This document shows positions 8,834 through 18,939 of a DNA stretch of 64,000 bases, in pieces. Position 1 is the stretch's first letter. Every line of letters starts with the position of its first letter. The stretch comes from Xanthomonas vesicatoria ATCC 35937. GTDB lineage: Bacteria > Pseudomonadota > Gammaproteobacteria > Xanthomonadales > Xanthomonadaceae. The notes under the pieces were generated by a model, which was not told where the DNA came from, searched no databases, and was given only the letters and a program-made list of their open reading frames with translations. The stretch covers positions 1,488,001 through 1,552,000 of the forward strand of contig NZ_CP018725.1 in the NCBI RefSeq assembly GCF_001908725.1. Direction: 5' to 3'. Made by a program: the position numbers and the translations under genes.

Positions 8834-9652
8834 TCAGCGCAGTTGCTGGCCGAGACGGATGGACTGCAGACGTTCCTGGGCGACACGTGCTGCGTCTGAA
8901 CCCGGATACTGAGAAACAACCTGCTGCAAGGTTTGCTGGGCTTCGTTGTTCTTGCCTTCGCCGTACTGCGACAGGCCGAGTTTCAACAGACCGCCAGCGG
9001 CCTTGTCATGCGTGGGATAGCGGCTGACGAGATCGCGGAACTGCGCCTCGGCCAGCTGAAAATTGCGGGTGGCGTAATAACTCTCACCCAGCCAATACAG
9101 CGCGTTGGGGGTATAGACACCATTGGGATAGAGCTCGAGAAAGCTCAGAAACAGCTGCGACGCATCGTCGTATTTGCCGTTTTTCAATGCATCGAACGCC
9201 ACGTTATAAGCAGTGCGCTCGTCGTTGCTGACAGCCAGGGTCCCTGCATCGCCATGGACGGACGGCGGCTTCTCGGAAGTGGCCGCCGTTGCAGGCCGCG
9301 CGGCCGGAGCCGGGGCTGGGGTGACGCTGCCGGTCGCTGAAGGCAGCGGAGGCGTTGCGCCACCTGCACCTTCCAGCCGGTTCAGACGTCCGTCCAGGTC
9401 CAGATACTGGTCCTTGGACTGTTGCTTGAGTTGCTCGTTGTCGTGCTGCAGCTGTTCAACGGTCGCACGCAAGCCCTGCAGGTCCGAACGCGCCTGCTGC
9501 AGCTGATTGAGGAGATCGTTATTGGCCTGACTGTTGGCCTGCTGCTGCTCGAGCATCGCCACACGATCAGCGAGACTGGCTCGCTGGGCGTATGCCGGCG
9601 CGGCGACCACAAGGGCCGCCGCGACGAACAGAGATGTCACTCGAAAGCGCAT
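8834..9652 (-). CDS. cpoB: Tol-Pal system protein, cell division coordinator CpoB
   Basis: 272 residues. CpoB (YbgF) is a periplasmic protein that links Tol-Pal to peptidoglycan synthesis at the septum. It has a signal peptide (MRFRVTSLFVAAALVVAAPAYA), a Gln-rich coiled coil for trimerisation (about 28-90), a Pro/Ala-rich linker (about 93-130), and C-terminal tetratricopeptide repeats beginning near NVAFDALKNGKYDDA. It follows pal by a few bases, which is the standard order. Confidence 0.94.
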   Translation of the reverse strand: MRFRVTSLFVAAALVVAAPAYAQRASLADRVAMLEQQQANSQANNDLLNQLQQARSDLQGLRATVEQLQHDNEQLKQQSKDQYLDLDGRLNRLEGAGGATPPLPSATGSVTPAPAPAARPATAATSEKPPSVHGDAGTLAVSNDERTAYNVAFDALKNGKYDDASQLFLSFLELYPNGVYTPNALYWLGESYYATRNFQLAEAQFRDLVSRYPTHDKAAGGLLKLGLSQYGEGKNNEAQQTLQQVVSQYPGSDAARVAQERLQSIRLGQQLR

Positions 9653-9658
9653 CGTTTC

Positions 9659-10177
9659 TTACTGAGCCGTGTACACGATTTCGACGCGGCGGTTCTGCGA
9701 CCAGCAGCTTTCGCTGGTTTCGGTGCAGACCGGACGCTCTTCACCGTAGCTGACGACGGTCAGCTGGCTGGCCGAACCACCGGCAGCCTGCAGCGACGAC
9801 GACACTGCATTGCCGCGGCGCTCGCCCAGGCCCATGTTGTACTCGCGCGAACCGCGCTCGTCAGCATTGCCCTGCAGGGTGATGCGCGAAGACGGACGAT
9901 CGCGCAGGTACTTGGCGTGGCACGCCATGATGGCCTGGAATTCCGGCTTCAGGGAGTCCTGATCCAGGTCGAAGTAGACAACGCGCTGGCGCAGGCAAGC
10001 ATCGGTATCCAGGTCGCCCGGGCCGTACAGGCCAGAGGTGGCCGGGCCGGTGGGAACGGAGGAACCGGCGGTGGTATCGGTTGCAGGAGGCGGAGTTTCC
10101 TTCACCTTCTTCGAGCAACCAGCCAGCACGGCAACGGACAACAGGGAGACAAGCAAGACGCGGGTGGACTTGTTCAT
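9659..10177 (-). CDS. pal: Peptidoglycan-associated lipoprotein Pal
   Basis: 172 residues from the ATG at 10177. The signal peptide ends in the lipobox LAGC, so the protein is lipid-anchored in the outer membrane. The OmpA-like domain includes VVYFDLDQDSL and the diaminopimelate-binding loop NADERGSREYNMGLGERRG. It binds peptidoglycan and TolB. The loop near the C-terminus has a Cys pair (VCTETSESCW) that may form a disulfide. It lies between tolB and cpoB in the canonical operon. Confidence 0.95.
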   Translation of the reverse strand: MNKSTRVLLVSLLSVAVLAGCSKKVKETPPPATDTTAGSSVPTGPATSGLYGPGDLDTDACLRQRVVYFDLDQDSLKPEFQAIMACHAKYLRDRPSSRITLQGNADERGSREYNMGLGERRGNAVSSSLQAAGGSASQLTVVSYGEERPVCTETSESCWSQNRRVEIVYTAQ

Positions 10178-10234
10178 GGGATACCTATGGAGGCTCTGGG
10201 CCAATGAGTGGTTTAACGCAGCGAAATATTAACA

Positions 10235-11554
10235 TTAATGCGCGGTTCGGTAAGGCCCCCAAGCGGGTTCTCTCACATCACCATCGGCCAGAACCAGACG
10301 CTGGCGGACCCGAGCGTCGGCAGACACGGCATAAAGCACGCCCCGGCCACCCTCACGTGCGGCGTACAACACCATGCTGGCATTGGGCGCGAAGCTCGGC
10401 GATTCATCCAGCGAACCCGGCGAGAGCGTGCTCCAGCTTGGCGAACCCAGGCTGCGATCCATCATGGCGATGCGGTAGCTGTTGCCACTGCCCTGCGCAA
10501 CGGCGATCTTCTTGCCGTCGAACGACACGCTGGCAGTCGCGTTGTAATTGCCCTGGAAGGTCACGCGGTTAGCACTGCCGCCGCTGGCAGCCACCTGGTA
10601 GATCTGCGGACGACCGCCGCGATCGGAGGTGAAATAGATGCTGCCGCCATCCGGCGCCCAGGTCGGCTCGGTATCGATGCCGAAGTGGTTGGTCAGCTGC
10701 GTCAGCTGCTTGCTGCCCAGATCCATCACGTAGATCTCCGGGTTGCCGCTACGCGACAGCGCCAGCGCCAGGCGACGGCCGTCCGGCGAGAACGACGGTG
10801 CACCGTTGATGCCGCGGAAGCTGGAGACCAGTTCACGCGCGCCGGTGGCGATGTCCTGCAGATAGATCGAGGAGTTACCACGCTCGAAGCTCACGTAAGC
10901 CAGCTTCTTGCCGTCCGGGCTCCAGTTCGGCGACAGCAACGGCTCGGCCGAACGCACGATGGTCTGCGGGTTGTAGCCATCCGAATCGGCCACCATCAGC
11001 GCGTAGCGCATCGCGCCACCCTTGCCGCTGGCGGTCACGTAGGCAATCCGGGTCCAGAACGCGCCACGCACGCCGGTGATTTTTTCGTAGATCGCATCGG
11101 CCATCTGATGCGAAACATCACGCATCGCGTTGGCGCGCGCTGTCATCGCCAGCCCGAGCATGCGCTCGCCCTTGGCCACATCGAACAATTCGTATTCGAC
11201 GCGATATGCGCCCTCGCCCGCATCCATCACGCGGCCGACGACGATGTAGTTCTGCTTGAGAGTGCGCCAGGTCTGGAACTGCACCTCGGTGCCGCGGGTG
11301 GGCTTTTCGACGATCTGTGCAACCGGCAAGGTGCGAAACTGGCCGGAGCGATCCAGATCGGCGCCGACGACGGCAGACACATCGGTCTGCGGTGCCGTGC
11401 CGGAGCCCTGGTAAGGCATTGGGACGACGGTGATCGGTGTCGCCGAGGCGCTACCGCCGACGATGTCGATGGTAAGCCCTTGCTGTTGCGCGAGCGCGCT
11501 CAGCGGCAACAACAGGGCGGTCAGGGCAGCTAGCCAACGCAGCGGTTTTTTCAT
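10235..11554 (-). CDS. tolB: Tol-Pal system beta-propeller protein TolB
   Basis: 439 residues from the ATG at 11552-11554, chosen because it gives a clean signal peptide (MKKPLRWLAALTALLLPLSA with a cut after LAQ). The N-terminal domain binds TolA, and the C-terminal six-bladed propeller binds Pal. WD40-like PD40 repeats are visible as PNWSPDGKKLAYVSFE, PSFSPDGRRLALA and PTWAPDGGSIYFTS. It is periplasmic. Confidence 0.95.
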   Translation of the reverse strand: MKKPLRWLAALTALLLPLSALAQQQGLTIDIVGGSASATPITVVPMPYQGSGTAPQTDVSAVVGADLDRSGQFRTLPVAQIVEKPTRGTEVQFQTWRTLKQNYIVVGRVMDAGEGAYRVEYELFDVAKGERMLGLAMTARANAMRDVSHQMADAIYEKITGVRGAFWTRIAYVTASGKGGAMRYALMVADSDGYNPQTIVRSAEPLLSPNWSPDGKKLAYVSFERGNSSIYLQDIATGARELVSSFRGINGAPSFSPDGRRLALALSRSGNPEIYVMDLGSKQLTQLTNHFGIDTEPTWAPDGGSIYFTSDRGGRPQIYQVAASGGSANRVTFQGNYNATASVSFDGKKIAVAQGSGNSYRIAMMDRSLGSPSWSTLSPGSLDESPSFAPNASMVLYAAREGGRGVLYAVSADARVRQRLVLADGDVREPAWGPYRTAH

Positions 11555-11819
11555 GGACGGCTCGGATCGGGCAGGAAAAGTGTGCAAGGGATACCAATCA
11601 GCGAGTGAACATACTCGCAATCATGAACGAGACAACGTGAAAATGGAGCGAGCGGTCGAGCGGCGAGGCAACCCCGCCCGGCCTGAGCCAGTCGGCGCCG
11701 CCAAGCCCCAATCGACGCCGGCAGGATACGAGACGACAACCTAGTTGCCCCGGTTGTGGTCCGGCTGTCGTTCTGCGGTGCAGCGCTCGCAAGCTGCCGC
11801 ACCGCGATCACTCCAGCGC

Positions 11820-12857
11820 TTACTGGTCCTGCGCAGTGAACACGAAGGTCAGATTGCGCTGGAACACCGATTCGAACCCGCGATACGGCAAGGGTTGCGC
11901 GCTCAACACCGCAGCCTCGATCGAGCGCTGGCCGGCCTCGTCGTACGGGCAGCCCGGCGCGACCTTGGCCTCCATCACGCTGCCGCCCGGCAGCTGACGG
12001 ATGTTGATGGTGCACTTCTGCCCCGGCGGCACCGATGGCGGACGCACCCACTGGGACAGCACTTTTTGCTGGATCGCCGCGGCGTACTTGGCCGACAGGT
12101 CGGTACTGGTGCCCCCCTGCCCTGCAGTCGGCTGCGCACTGGTCGCTGCTGCGGCAGAGGCCTGCTGGGCGCGCGCAGCAGCAACCTGGCGCAGCTTCTG
12201 CTCGGCCAGCGCGGCTTCCTTGGTGGCCTGCTCGCGCTGCCGGCGGATGTCGGCGATCTTTTTCTGGCGCTCGGCGTCGGCAGCCTGCTCGGCAGCGGCC
12301 TGCTTTTTCTTGGCGTCGGCTTCTTCCTGCTGCTTGGCCAAGCGAAGCTTCTGCTCGGCCTCTTCCTGACGTTTGCGCTCGGTCAGGTCGATCTGCTCCT
12401 GGCGCCGCTTGGCTTCCTGTTCCTGCTTGGCCTTCTCTTGGGAAATGGCCAGCGCGTCGACCTTGTCCTGGTCGACCTTGTCCGGTTGCGCAACACGCTC
12501 CTGCGCCTGTGCCTGCTGCTGCGTGGGCGCATCCTGCGGGCGCGGCTCCGGGATCGGCTGCGGCGGCGGCACGCTGTCTTCCGGGGCAGGCTCGGGCAAT
12601 GGCGCCGGCGGCGGCGGTGCTTCGACCGGCGTAGCCTTCAGCGCCTGACGGGCGACGCGCGCCTCGGCGGCAGAGACGTCCAGCGAGGCCTCCATGCTGG
12701 GGTCGCCCGCAGCCGGTTCGACCGAGCGTTCGGGCGACCACAGCCAGCCGGCGATGAACACCAGCGCGACCAGAATGTGCACGACCAAGGCCAGCATGAC
12801 CGGCCGCAGCCAGCCATCCTCGCGCGCGCCCTGGGTGGGAAATGCGTCAGCGTGCAT
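11820..12857 (-). CDS. tolA: Tol-Pal energy-transducing protein TolA
   Basis: 345 residues. One membrane anchor (about 18-41), a Pro-rich stretch (about 75-112), a long Ala/Lys/Glu/Gln-rich helical arm (about 115-235), and a C-terminal TonB-like domain (about 250-345, including WVRPPSVPPGQKCTINIRQL). It spans the periplasm and passes proton-motive energy from TolQR to Pal/TolB. It overlaps the end of tolR by 11 bases and is followed by a 265-base gap before tolB. Confidence 0.93.
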   Translation of the reverse strand: MHADAFPTQGAREDGWLRPVMLALVVHILVALVFIAGWLWSPERSVEPAAGDPSMEASLDVSAAEARVARQALKATPVEAPPPPAPLPEPAPEDSVPPPQPIPEPRPQDAPTQQQAQAQERVAQPDKVDQDKVDALAISQEKAKQEQEAKRRQEQIDLTERKRQEEAEQKLRLAKQQEEADAKKKQAAAEQAADAERQKKIADIRRQREQATKEAALAEQKLRQVAAARAQQASAAAATSAQPTAGQGGTSTDLSAKYAAAIQQKVLSQWVRPPSVPPGQKCTINIRQLPGGSVMEAKVAPGCPYDEAGQRSIEAAVLSAQPLPYRGFESVFQRNLTFVFTAQDQ

Positions 12858-13296
12858 CGCTGCCTGCAGTGCCGCCGGAGTCGGAGATCAGGCCGACCTT
12901 CTCGACCTTGGCCTGCTTGAGCACGTCGATGGCATCCATAATCTTTTGATACGGCGCGGCGCGATCGCCGGCCACCACGACACGTGCGTCCTTGTCCTGC
13001 GCCACGATGGCGGCCAACTGGGCCTGCAGCGCATTGACGTCCATGGCCTGCGGCTTGCCCTTGGGCAGCTGCAGCGCCAACTGGCCATCGGCGGCGACCA
13101 CCACCACGATCGGGTCCTGCTTGCTTTCCAGCGCCTTGGCGCGCGAGCTCGGCAGGCTGACGTCGGTGCTCAGGGTCAACAACGGCGCGGTCACCATGAA
13201 GATGATCAGCAGCACCAGCATCACGTCGATATACGGCACGACGTTGATGTCGGATTTGAGCTTGCGCTTCTTACGGCGGGAAATACCGGAGATCAT
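12847..13296 (-). CDS. tolR: Tol-Pal proton channel subunit TolR
   Basis: 149 residues. An ExbD/TolR-family protein with a basic cytoplasmic start (RRKKRKLKSDINVVPYIDVM) and a single membrane helix (about 22-43) that carries the conserved proton-conducting Asp in PYIDVMLVLLIIF. The periplasmic domain has the DVSLP motif. It works with TolQ as the stator that energises TolA. It is separated from tolQ by an unusual 178-base gap containing two hairpins. Confidence 0.95.
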   Translation of the reverse strand: MISGISRRKKRKLKSDINVVPYIDVMLVLLIIFMVTAPLLTLSTDVSLPSSRAKALESKQDPIVVVVAADGQLALQLPKGKPQAMDVNALQAQLAAIVAQDKDARVVVAGDRAAPYQKIMDAIDVLKQAKVEKVGLISDSGGTAGSDAR

Positions 13297-13474
13297 CGCG
13301 AAACGTTCCTAATTAGTCCCTCGCACACACGTGTGCGATTTGTCGCGAGTGGCTCGCCTGTCCAAGTCCTGCAGACCGGTGCGTGCGCAGCGGCGGTGGA
13401 CGTATCCACCAGCCGCGCCATGCAGGCTTCTGCAACGCGCGTGCGCAGGCCAGAAAACTTGCGAGAGACGCGCA
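13297..13474 (-). promoter_or_regulatory. Structured spacer between tolQ and tolR
   Basis: The spacer contains a perfect inverted repeat, TCGCACAC-AC-GTGTGCGA, at 13321-13338, and a short GCGAG/CTCGC hairpin at 13345-13357, both close upstream of tolR. tolQ and tolR are usually nearly adjacent, so the spacer may hold a processing site, an attenuator or an operator. No small gene is visible. This is an inference from structure alone. Confidence 0.45.
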
Positions 13475-14254
13475 TTACTCGTCTGCGCCGGCCTGACGCT
13501 GCAGGATGGAGCTGAACTCGTCGGCGAAGGTCTCGTAGCGCACCGACAGCCGTTCCACACGGGTGGTGAAGCGGTTGTAGGCCCATACCGCCGGGATCGC
13601 CACGAACAGACCGATGGCGGTGGCGAACAAGGCTTCCGAAATGCCTGGCGCCACGGCCGCGATACCGGCCTGCTCGCCACTGCTGACCATGTCGTGCATG
13701 GTCACCATGATGCCGAATACGGTACCGACCAGACCGACGTACGGTGCGGTGGAGCCGATGTTGGCCAACAATTCGAGATTGCGCTCCAGCTGATCGACCT
13801 CACGGGTAAACGCGGTCCGCATGGCGCGCTGTGCGCCTTCCAGCTGCACGCGCGCATCGAGGCGGCGGCGATCGCGCAGCCGCGAGAACTCGCGGAAGCC
13901 GCTTTCGAACATCGATTCCAGACCACCGACAGTGCGGTTGCGGTCGGTTGCCGATGCGTAGAGCTTGGCCAGATCGGCACCGGACCAGAAACGGTTTTCG
14001 AACTCGTCGGCCTCACGGTTGGCCTGCTTGAACGCACGCGCCTTGCGGAAAATGATCACCCAGCTGATGAACGAGCCGATCAGCAGCAACAGCACGATGA
14101 TCTTGACCGGGATGCTGGCGCGCAGGATCAGATCAACATAGTTGATGCTGCTGTTGTGCGCCGCCGTGGCGGTTTGCGCCGCGGCCGCGGTGACTTCCTG
14201 CGGTAGTGCTTCCACTACCGTGTCCTGCAGGGCCAGGAGCAATGCAATCGACAT
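13475..14254 (-). CDS. tolQ: Tol-Pal proton channel subunit TolQ
   Basis: 259 residues. A MotA/TolQ/ExbB-family inner-membrane protein with three membrane helices (about 38-60, 155-180 and 190-212) and the family core segment LELLANIGSTAPYVGLVGTV. The N-terminus carries an Ala-rich insert before the first helix. It forms the TolQR motor. It starts 12 bases after ybgC ends, the standard ybgC-tolQ arrangement. Confidence 0.95.
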   Translation of the reverse strand: MSIALLLALQDTVVEALPQEVTAAAAQTATAAHNSSINYVDLILRASIPVKIIVLLLLIGSFISWVIIFRKARAFKQANREADEFENRFWSGADLAKLYASATDRNRTVGGLESMFESGFREFSRLRDRRRLDARVQLEGAQRAMRTAFTREVDQLERNLELLANIGSTAPYVGLVGTVFGIMVTMHDMVSSGEQAGIAAVAPGISEALFATAIGLFVAIPAVWAYNRFTTRVERLSVRYETFADEFSSILQRQAGADE

Positions 14255-14265
14255 CCGTTCGTTCC

Positions 14266-14730
14266 TCAGTAATCGGATTCTGGGGTTTCTAGAGCTTTCA
14301 AAACGTCATACACCGCATCGTCCATGCCGCGCGGGCGGAAGTCGCTGGTGCCGAGTGCGGCAATGCGCACCTCGGCAGTCAGCAGCACCTCGCCCTCGCG
14401 ACGGACCGACTGTGCAAACAGCAGGCTGGCCCGTCTGCATTTCAGCAGCACCGCCGACACTGACAACGCGTCGTCGAGCCGGGCCGGCTTGAGGAAATCC
14501 AGTTGCATCGAGCGGACCACAAACACCAGACCGTGGTCCTGGCGCATCAGATCCTGCCCGTAACCGGCCGCGCGCATCCACTCGGTGCGCGCGCGTTCCA
14601 TGAAGGCGACGTAGCGCGCGTGGTAGACCACCCCGCCGGCGTCGGTATCTTCCCAGTAGACGCGTGTCGGCCAACTGAATACAGGCGGGGATTCGGAAAT
14701 CGGGATGACGGGAGTGGCGGTCATGGGCAT
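14266..14730 (-). CDS. ybgC: Tol-Pal-associated acyl-CoA thioesterase YbgC
   Basis: 154 residues. A hotdog-fold 4-hydroxybenzoyl-CoA-type thioesterase that hydrolyses acyl-CoA or acyl-ACP thioesters. The signature with the catalytic Asp is visible in YWEDTDAGGVVYHARYV, followed by the hot-dog helix FMERARTEWMRAAG. It is the first gene of the Tol-Pal cluster. The start could be the first Met or the Met two codons later. Confidence 0.92.
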   Translation of the reverse strand: MPMTATPVIPISESPPVFSWPTRVYWEDTDAGGVVYHARYVAFMERARTEWMRAAGYGQDLMRQDHGLVFVVRSMQLDFLKPARLDDALSVSAVLLKCRRASLLFAQSVRREGEVLLTAEVRIAALGTSDFRPRGMDDAVYDVLKALETPESDY

Positions 14731-14776
14731 GGATTTCTGGTCGAGACGGCCCAGCCTGGCGACGAAGAAAGCGCCA

Positions 14777-15817
14777 TCAAAACAGGTCTCCCGGTTCGCC
14801 GATGCCCGGGGCGCGGTCGCGCGGCGGTTTCAGGCCCAGGTGCAGATAGGCCTTGGGCGTGACCATGCGACCGCGCGCGGTGCGGATCAAAAAACCCTGC
14901 TGGATCAGGTAGGGCTCGATCACGTCTTCCAGCGTGCCGCGCTCTTCCGACAACGAGGCGGCCAGCGATTCCACTCCCACCGGGCCGCCATCGAAATGTT
15001 CGACGATGGTGCGCAACATGCGGCGGTCGAGCTCGTCGAAGCCTTCCGGATCCACTTTCAGCATCTGCATGGCGGCCTGCGCCACCGGCAGATCGATATG
15101 GCCGGCGGCCTTGACCTGGGCGTAATCGCGCACGCGGCGCAGCAGCCGATTGGCGATACGCGGGGTGCCACGCGCACGTCGCGCGATTTCCGCGGCGCCT
15201 TCGGGCGTGCAATCGATGCCCAGGATCGCGGCCGAGCGGATCACGATACGGGTGAGCTCTGCGGGCGAATAGAACTCCAGCCGCTGCACGATGCCGAAGC
15301 GATCGCGTAGCGGTGCGGTCAGCAGGCCGGCGCGGGTAGTGGCGCCGATCAGGGTGAACGGCGGCAGATCGATCTTGATCGAGCGCGCGGCCGGGCCGTC
15401 GCCGATCATGATGTCGATCTGGAAATCTTCCATCGCCGGGTACAGCACTTCTTCCACCACCGGCGACAGCCGATGGATTTCGTCGATGAACAACACATCG
15501 TGCGGCTGAAGGTTGGTCAGCAGCGCGGCCAGATCGCCGGCCTTTTCGATCACCGGCCCGGAGGTGGAGCGCAGGTTGACGCCCAGCTCGTTGGCGATGA
15601 CGTGGCTGAGCGTGGTCTTACCCAGGCCGGGCGGGCCGAAGATCAGCACATGATCCATCGCCTCGCCGCGCGCCTTGGCAGCCTGGATGTAGATGTCCAT
15701 CTGCTCGCGCACCGGCTGCTGGCCGAGATAATCGGCCAGGCGTTTGGGGCGGATGCTCGCATCGGCGGCATCGTCTTCGCGGGTGGCGCTGCTGGCGATG
15801 ATGCGCTGCTCGGTCAT
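14777..15817 (-). CDS. ruvB: Holliday junction branch migration helicase RuvB
   Basis: 346 residues from the ATG at 15815-15817 ([10 protein letters not shown]). A AAA+ motor that drives Holliday junction branch migration with RuvA. Visible are the RuvB N-terminal lid segment ([11 protein letters not shown]), Walker A (GPPGLGKTT), Walker B (DEIHR), sensor region ([19 protein letters not shown]), arginine finger region ([13 protein letters not shown]), and the winged-helix C-terminus ending near [10 protein letters not shown] longer in-frame start 13 codons upstream lacks family support. Confidence 0.97.
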   Translation of the reverse strand: MTEQRIIASSATREDDAADASIRPKRLADYLGQQPVREQMDIYIQAAKARGEAMDHVLIFGPPGLGKTTLSHVIANELGVNLRSTSGPVIEKAGDLAALLTNLQPHDVLFIDEIHRLSPVVEEVLYPAMEDFQIDIMIGDGPAARSIKIDLPPFTLIGATTRAGLLTAPLRDRFGIVQRLEFYSPAELTRIVIRSAAILGIDCTPEGAAEIARRARGTPRIANRLLRRVRDYAQVKAAGHIDLPVAQAAMQMLKVDPEGFDELDRRMLRTIVEHFDGGPVGVESLAASLSEERGTLEDVIEPYLIQQGFLIRTARGRMVTPKAYLHLGLKPPRDRAPGIGEPGDLF

Positions 15818-15856
15818 CCCGCCATCTTCGCATGCCGCGCGCAGGCGGCGCAGCAT

Positions 15857-16975
15857 CTAGACATCAAGATCGGCCTGCCGTAGCGCGCTGAAGAACGCGT
15901 CGAAGCTCCGCGCGCGCCAGGTCGGGACCAGCCCCTCCCAGCGATCGAAATACACCACGTCCGGCTCGCACTGCGGGCCGCGCGCGCGATAGTCCAGGCA
16001 CAGCAGGCAATCGACGTTGTGGCACGACAGCACCAGCACCTGATCCAGACCGGCATGCAGGCACGCCGCCGCGCTGAAGTCGTCCGGATCTTCGAAGGCA
16101 GCGGCCAGATCCAGCACGCTGCGGATGCTCGCCAGCGGCGTCAGGTCACGATCCACCAGCACGCATTCCCAATCCACGTAGTGATCGGACGGAAAACGGG
16201 TGCGCAGCACCCAGCACCAGCCGGTATCTCCGCCGTCCTGGACGCTGTAGAGACGCTTGAGTAATGCTGGCAGGCGCACACCCAGCCGTGCTTCGGCGGA
16301 GGCGAAGGCATCGACGTCCGCAGCCGCTGCGTGCTCGCTCCAGTGCCCGGCGCCGCTCCAGAACGTGGTCAACGCGGGCGGCTGCGGCTGCCACCGCACC
16401 ACATCTCCGTCGTGCTTGGCCTGCAAAGCGGGCGACCAGTAGTGGACATCGACCAGTTGCGCCAGCAGCTCGTCCACGTTGGCGAACACCGCCAGCCGGC
16501 GATTGTCGCCTGCGTCGACATAGACCAGGGTGGGCTCACCATCGGCTGCGGAGTAGTCCAGGCACAGCGCGCGACTGGGCGTGCGGTCATCGGCAGCGAT
16601 GGCGATCACGCGGCGGTCGTCACCACCGGCGGCCAGACCGGCATACGCATCGTTGCGGTACTCCTCGCGAGCACGGACCTCGGCGAAAGAAAACAGCTCC
16701 GCGCTGCCAAGCAGGCGGGCACGCGGGATCAACCATTCGGCCTGGAGCCAGTTGTCCGGCTCCTCAAGGGACTGACCACGCGCCATCTGCACCGCGCCGC
16801 CGTCGTAGCGTGCGTACAACCCACGCAACCAAGCCGGCAGGCTTACACCGAGCCGCGCCTGCGCTCCTGCGATGGCGGCCTCGGTTGCCGGGACACGCCC
16901 CAGATTCAGCGCCTCGTCCCAGAAGGTGTCCAGGCTCGGCGAGCGCCCGTAGACCATCCACTTGAGCGCGGCCAC
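15857..16975 (-). CDS. Tandem SMI1/KNR4-domain protein
   Basis: 372 residues that look like two copies of a SMI1/KNR4-type domain (about 14-170 and 200-365). Each copy has a start of the form FWxxxxxxG, an ARLGVxLPAxLxxLY motif (ARLGVSLPAWLRGLYARYDGG and ARLGVRLPALLKRLYSVQDGG), then a CLDY strand with a following V(V/L)YxD strand. Family members are often immunity proteins or scaffold proteins. It starts 2 bases after kup ends and precedes ruvB by about 40 bases, so it is embedded in the ruvA-kup-ruvB transcription unit. I see no toxin gene next to it. The function is unknown. Confidence 0.75.
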   Translation of the reverse strand: MAALKWMVYGRSPSLDTFWDEALNLGRVPATEAAIAGAQARLGVSLPAWLRGLYARYDGGAVQMARGQSLEEPDNWLQAEWLIPRARLLGSAELFSFAEVRAREEYRNDAYAGLAAGGDDRRVIAIAADDRTPSRALCLDYSAADGEPTLVYVDAGDNRRLAVFANVDELLAQLVDVHYWSPALQAKHDGDVVRWQPQPPALTTFWSGAGHWSEHAAAADVDAFASAEARLGVRLPALLKRLYSVQDGGDTGWCWVLRTRFPSDHYVDWECVLVDRDLTPLASIRSVLDLAAAFEDPDDFSAAACLHAGLDQVLVLSCHNVDCLLCLDYRARGPQCEPDVVYFDRWEGLVPTWRARSFDAFFSALRQADLDV

Positions 16976-16977
16976 GC

Positions 16978-18885
16978 TCAGATCTCCACTTGCGCGCCCA
17001 ACTCGACCAAGCGGTTACCGGGGATGCGGAAGAAGCCGGTGGCCGGGGCGGCGTTGCGATGCATCAGCGCGAACAGCTTGTCGCGCCAGATCGGCATGCC
17101 GCGGTTGGCGCTGGCCACGATGGTCTCGCGGCTGGCGAAGAAAGTGGTGTCCATCGGGTCGAAATGGATGCCGCCCTGGTCGCAGGAGCGCATCAGTGCC
17201 AGCGGCACGTCAGGCGTTTCCATAAAACCGAAACGCACGTACACACGGTAGAACTCGTCGCCGATCGATTCAATCTGCAGGCGCTTGTCGGCCGGCGCGT
17301 ACGGGATCGGCAAGGTATCGACGTTGAGGAAGATGTTGCGTTCGTGCAGCACCTTGTTGTGCTTGAGGTTGTGCATCAACGCATGCGGCACGACCATCGG
17401 GTCGGCAGTCAGGAACACCGCCATGCCCGGCACCCGCGCAGGGGGGACCAGCATCAGGCCCGGCAGGAAGGTGTCGATGCGAATACCGTCCTTGCGGATC
17501 TCTTCGCGCAGTAGCGCGCGGCCGCGCCGCCAGGTGCGCATCATGGTGAATACCACGATGCCCAGGGCCAGCGGAAACCATGCGCCCTGCAGCAATTTGG
17601 CGCCATTGGCGATCACGAACGCCAACTCGATGAGGAAGAACACCACGCACAGCGGCAGCACCCAGTTGCGCCAGCGCGGCCACAACGAACGCGCCACCAG
17701 AGCCAGTAGCAACGTGTCGATCAGCATCGTCATCGAGACCGAGATCCCGTAGGCCACGGCCAGATTGGTGGAGCTGCGGAAGATCAGCACCAGCGCGATC
17801 ACCATCACCATCAACAGCCAGTTGATGCCGGGCACGTAGATCTGGCCAATGGTGGTACGCGAGGTGTGCTTGATCAGCATGCGTGGGATGTAGCCCAGCT
17901 GCATGGCCTGGCGGGCCACCGAATACGCACCGGTGATCACCGCCTGCGAGGCGATCACCGCCGCGAGCGTGGCCAGGATGATCATCGGGTACAGCGCCCA
18001 GCTGGGCACCGCCTCGAAAAAGGGATTTTTCAGCGCGGCAGGGTGATTGAGCACCAGTGCGCCCTGCCCCAGGTAATTGAGCAGCAGCATCGGCAGGACG
18101 AAAAAGTACCAGCCATGGCGGATCGGGCGTGCGCCGAAATGGCCCATGTCCGCATACAGCGCTTCACCGCCGGTCACCGCCAGCACCACCGCGCCGAGGA
18201 TAAACACCCCGTGCCAACCGTGCTCCATGAAGAAGCGGATCGCCCACCAGGGATTAAAGGCCTTCATCACCTCCGGCGCATCGACGATATTCCAGATGCC
18301 GATCGCACCCAGCGACAAAAACCACAGGCAGGTGATCGGCCCGAATACCTTGCCCACCGTTTCCGTGCCGAAGCGCTGCACCATGAACACGATCAGCAGC
18401 ACCACCACGGTGATCGGCACGATAAAGGGGTGCAGGCTGGGCGCTGCGATTTCCAGGCCTTCCACCGCGCCCATCACCGAGATAGCAGGGGTGATTACGC
18501 CATCGCCGAAGAACAGCGAGGCGCCGAAGATACCGAGGATGCCGACGACGTAGGCCGAGCGCGAGCCCTGCTTGAGGGTGCGCTGGGTCAGCGCCATCAG
18601 CGCCATGATGCCGCCCTCGCCCTCGTTGTCGGCGCGCATGATGATGGTGACGTACTTGAGCGTGACCGTGACCATCAGCGCCCAGAACGCCAGCGACAGC
18701 ACGCCCAGCACGGTGTCGTGGTCGCTGGTCAACCCGTAGTGCGGCGAAAACGCCTCCTTGAGGGTGTACAGCGGACTGGTGCCGATATCGCCGAAGACGA
18801 CGCCGATGGCGCCGATGACCAAGGCCATATGGCTATTGGCAGGCGCATGGCCGTGGCCAGCTGCGGGAGTGGTGGTCTGTGACAT
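16978..18885 (-). CDS. kup: Low-affinity potassium uptake transporter Kup
   Basis: 635 residues, the usual length of the KUP/HAK/KT family of proton-coupled potassium importers. The first membrane helix carries the signature [15 protein letters not shown]. About twelve hydrophobic helices follow (about 25-460), then a cytoplasmic C-terminal domain with [23 protein letters not shown] and ending in an [11 protein letters not shown] strand. It lies between ruvA and ruvB on the same strand. Confidence 0.95.
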   Translation of the reverse strand: MSQTTTPAAGHGHAPANSHMALVIGAIGVVFGDIGTSPLYTLKEAFSPHYGLTSDHDTVLGVLSLAFWALMVTVTLKYVTIIMRADNEGEGGIMALMALTQRTLKQGSRSAYVVGILGIFGASLFFGDGVITPAISVMGAVEGLEIAAPSLHPFIVPITVVVLLIVFMVQRFGTETVGKVFGPITCLWFLSLGAIGIWNIVDAPEVMKAFNPWWAIRFFMEHGWHGVFILGAVVLAVTGGEALYADMGHFGARPIRHGWYFFVLPMLLLNYLGQGALVLNHPAALKNPFFEAVPSWALYPMIILATLAAVIASQAVITGAYSVARQAMQLGYIPRMLIKHTSRTTIGQIYVPGINWLLMVMVIALVLIFRSSTNLAVAYGISVSMTMLIDTLLLALVARSLWPRWRNWVLPLCVVFFLIELAFVIANGAKLLQGAWFPLALGIVVFTMMRTWRRGRALLREEIRKDGIRIDTFLPGLMLVPPARVPGMAVFLTADPMVVPHALMHNLKHNKVLHERNIFLNVDTLPIPYAPADKRLQIESIGDEFYRVYVRFGFMETPDVPLALMRSCDQGGIHFDPMDTTFFASRETIVASANRGMPIWRDKLFALMHRNAAPATGFFRIPGNRLVELGAQVEI

Positions 18886-18939
18886 TGAGTGGGCAGGTTA
18901 TCGCTGAAGGGCGTGAAGAATGAGAAAGGTCGAGCCCGC

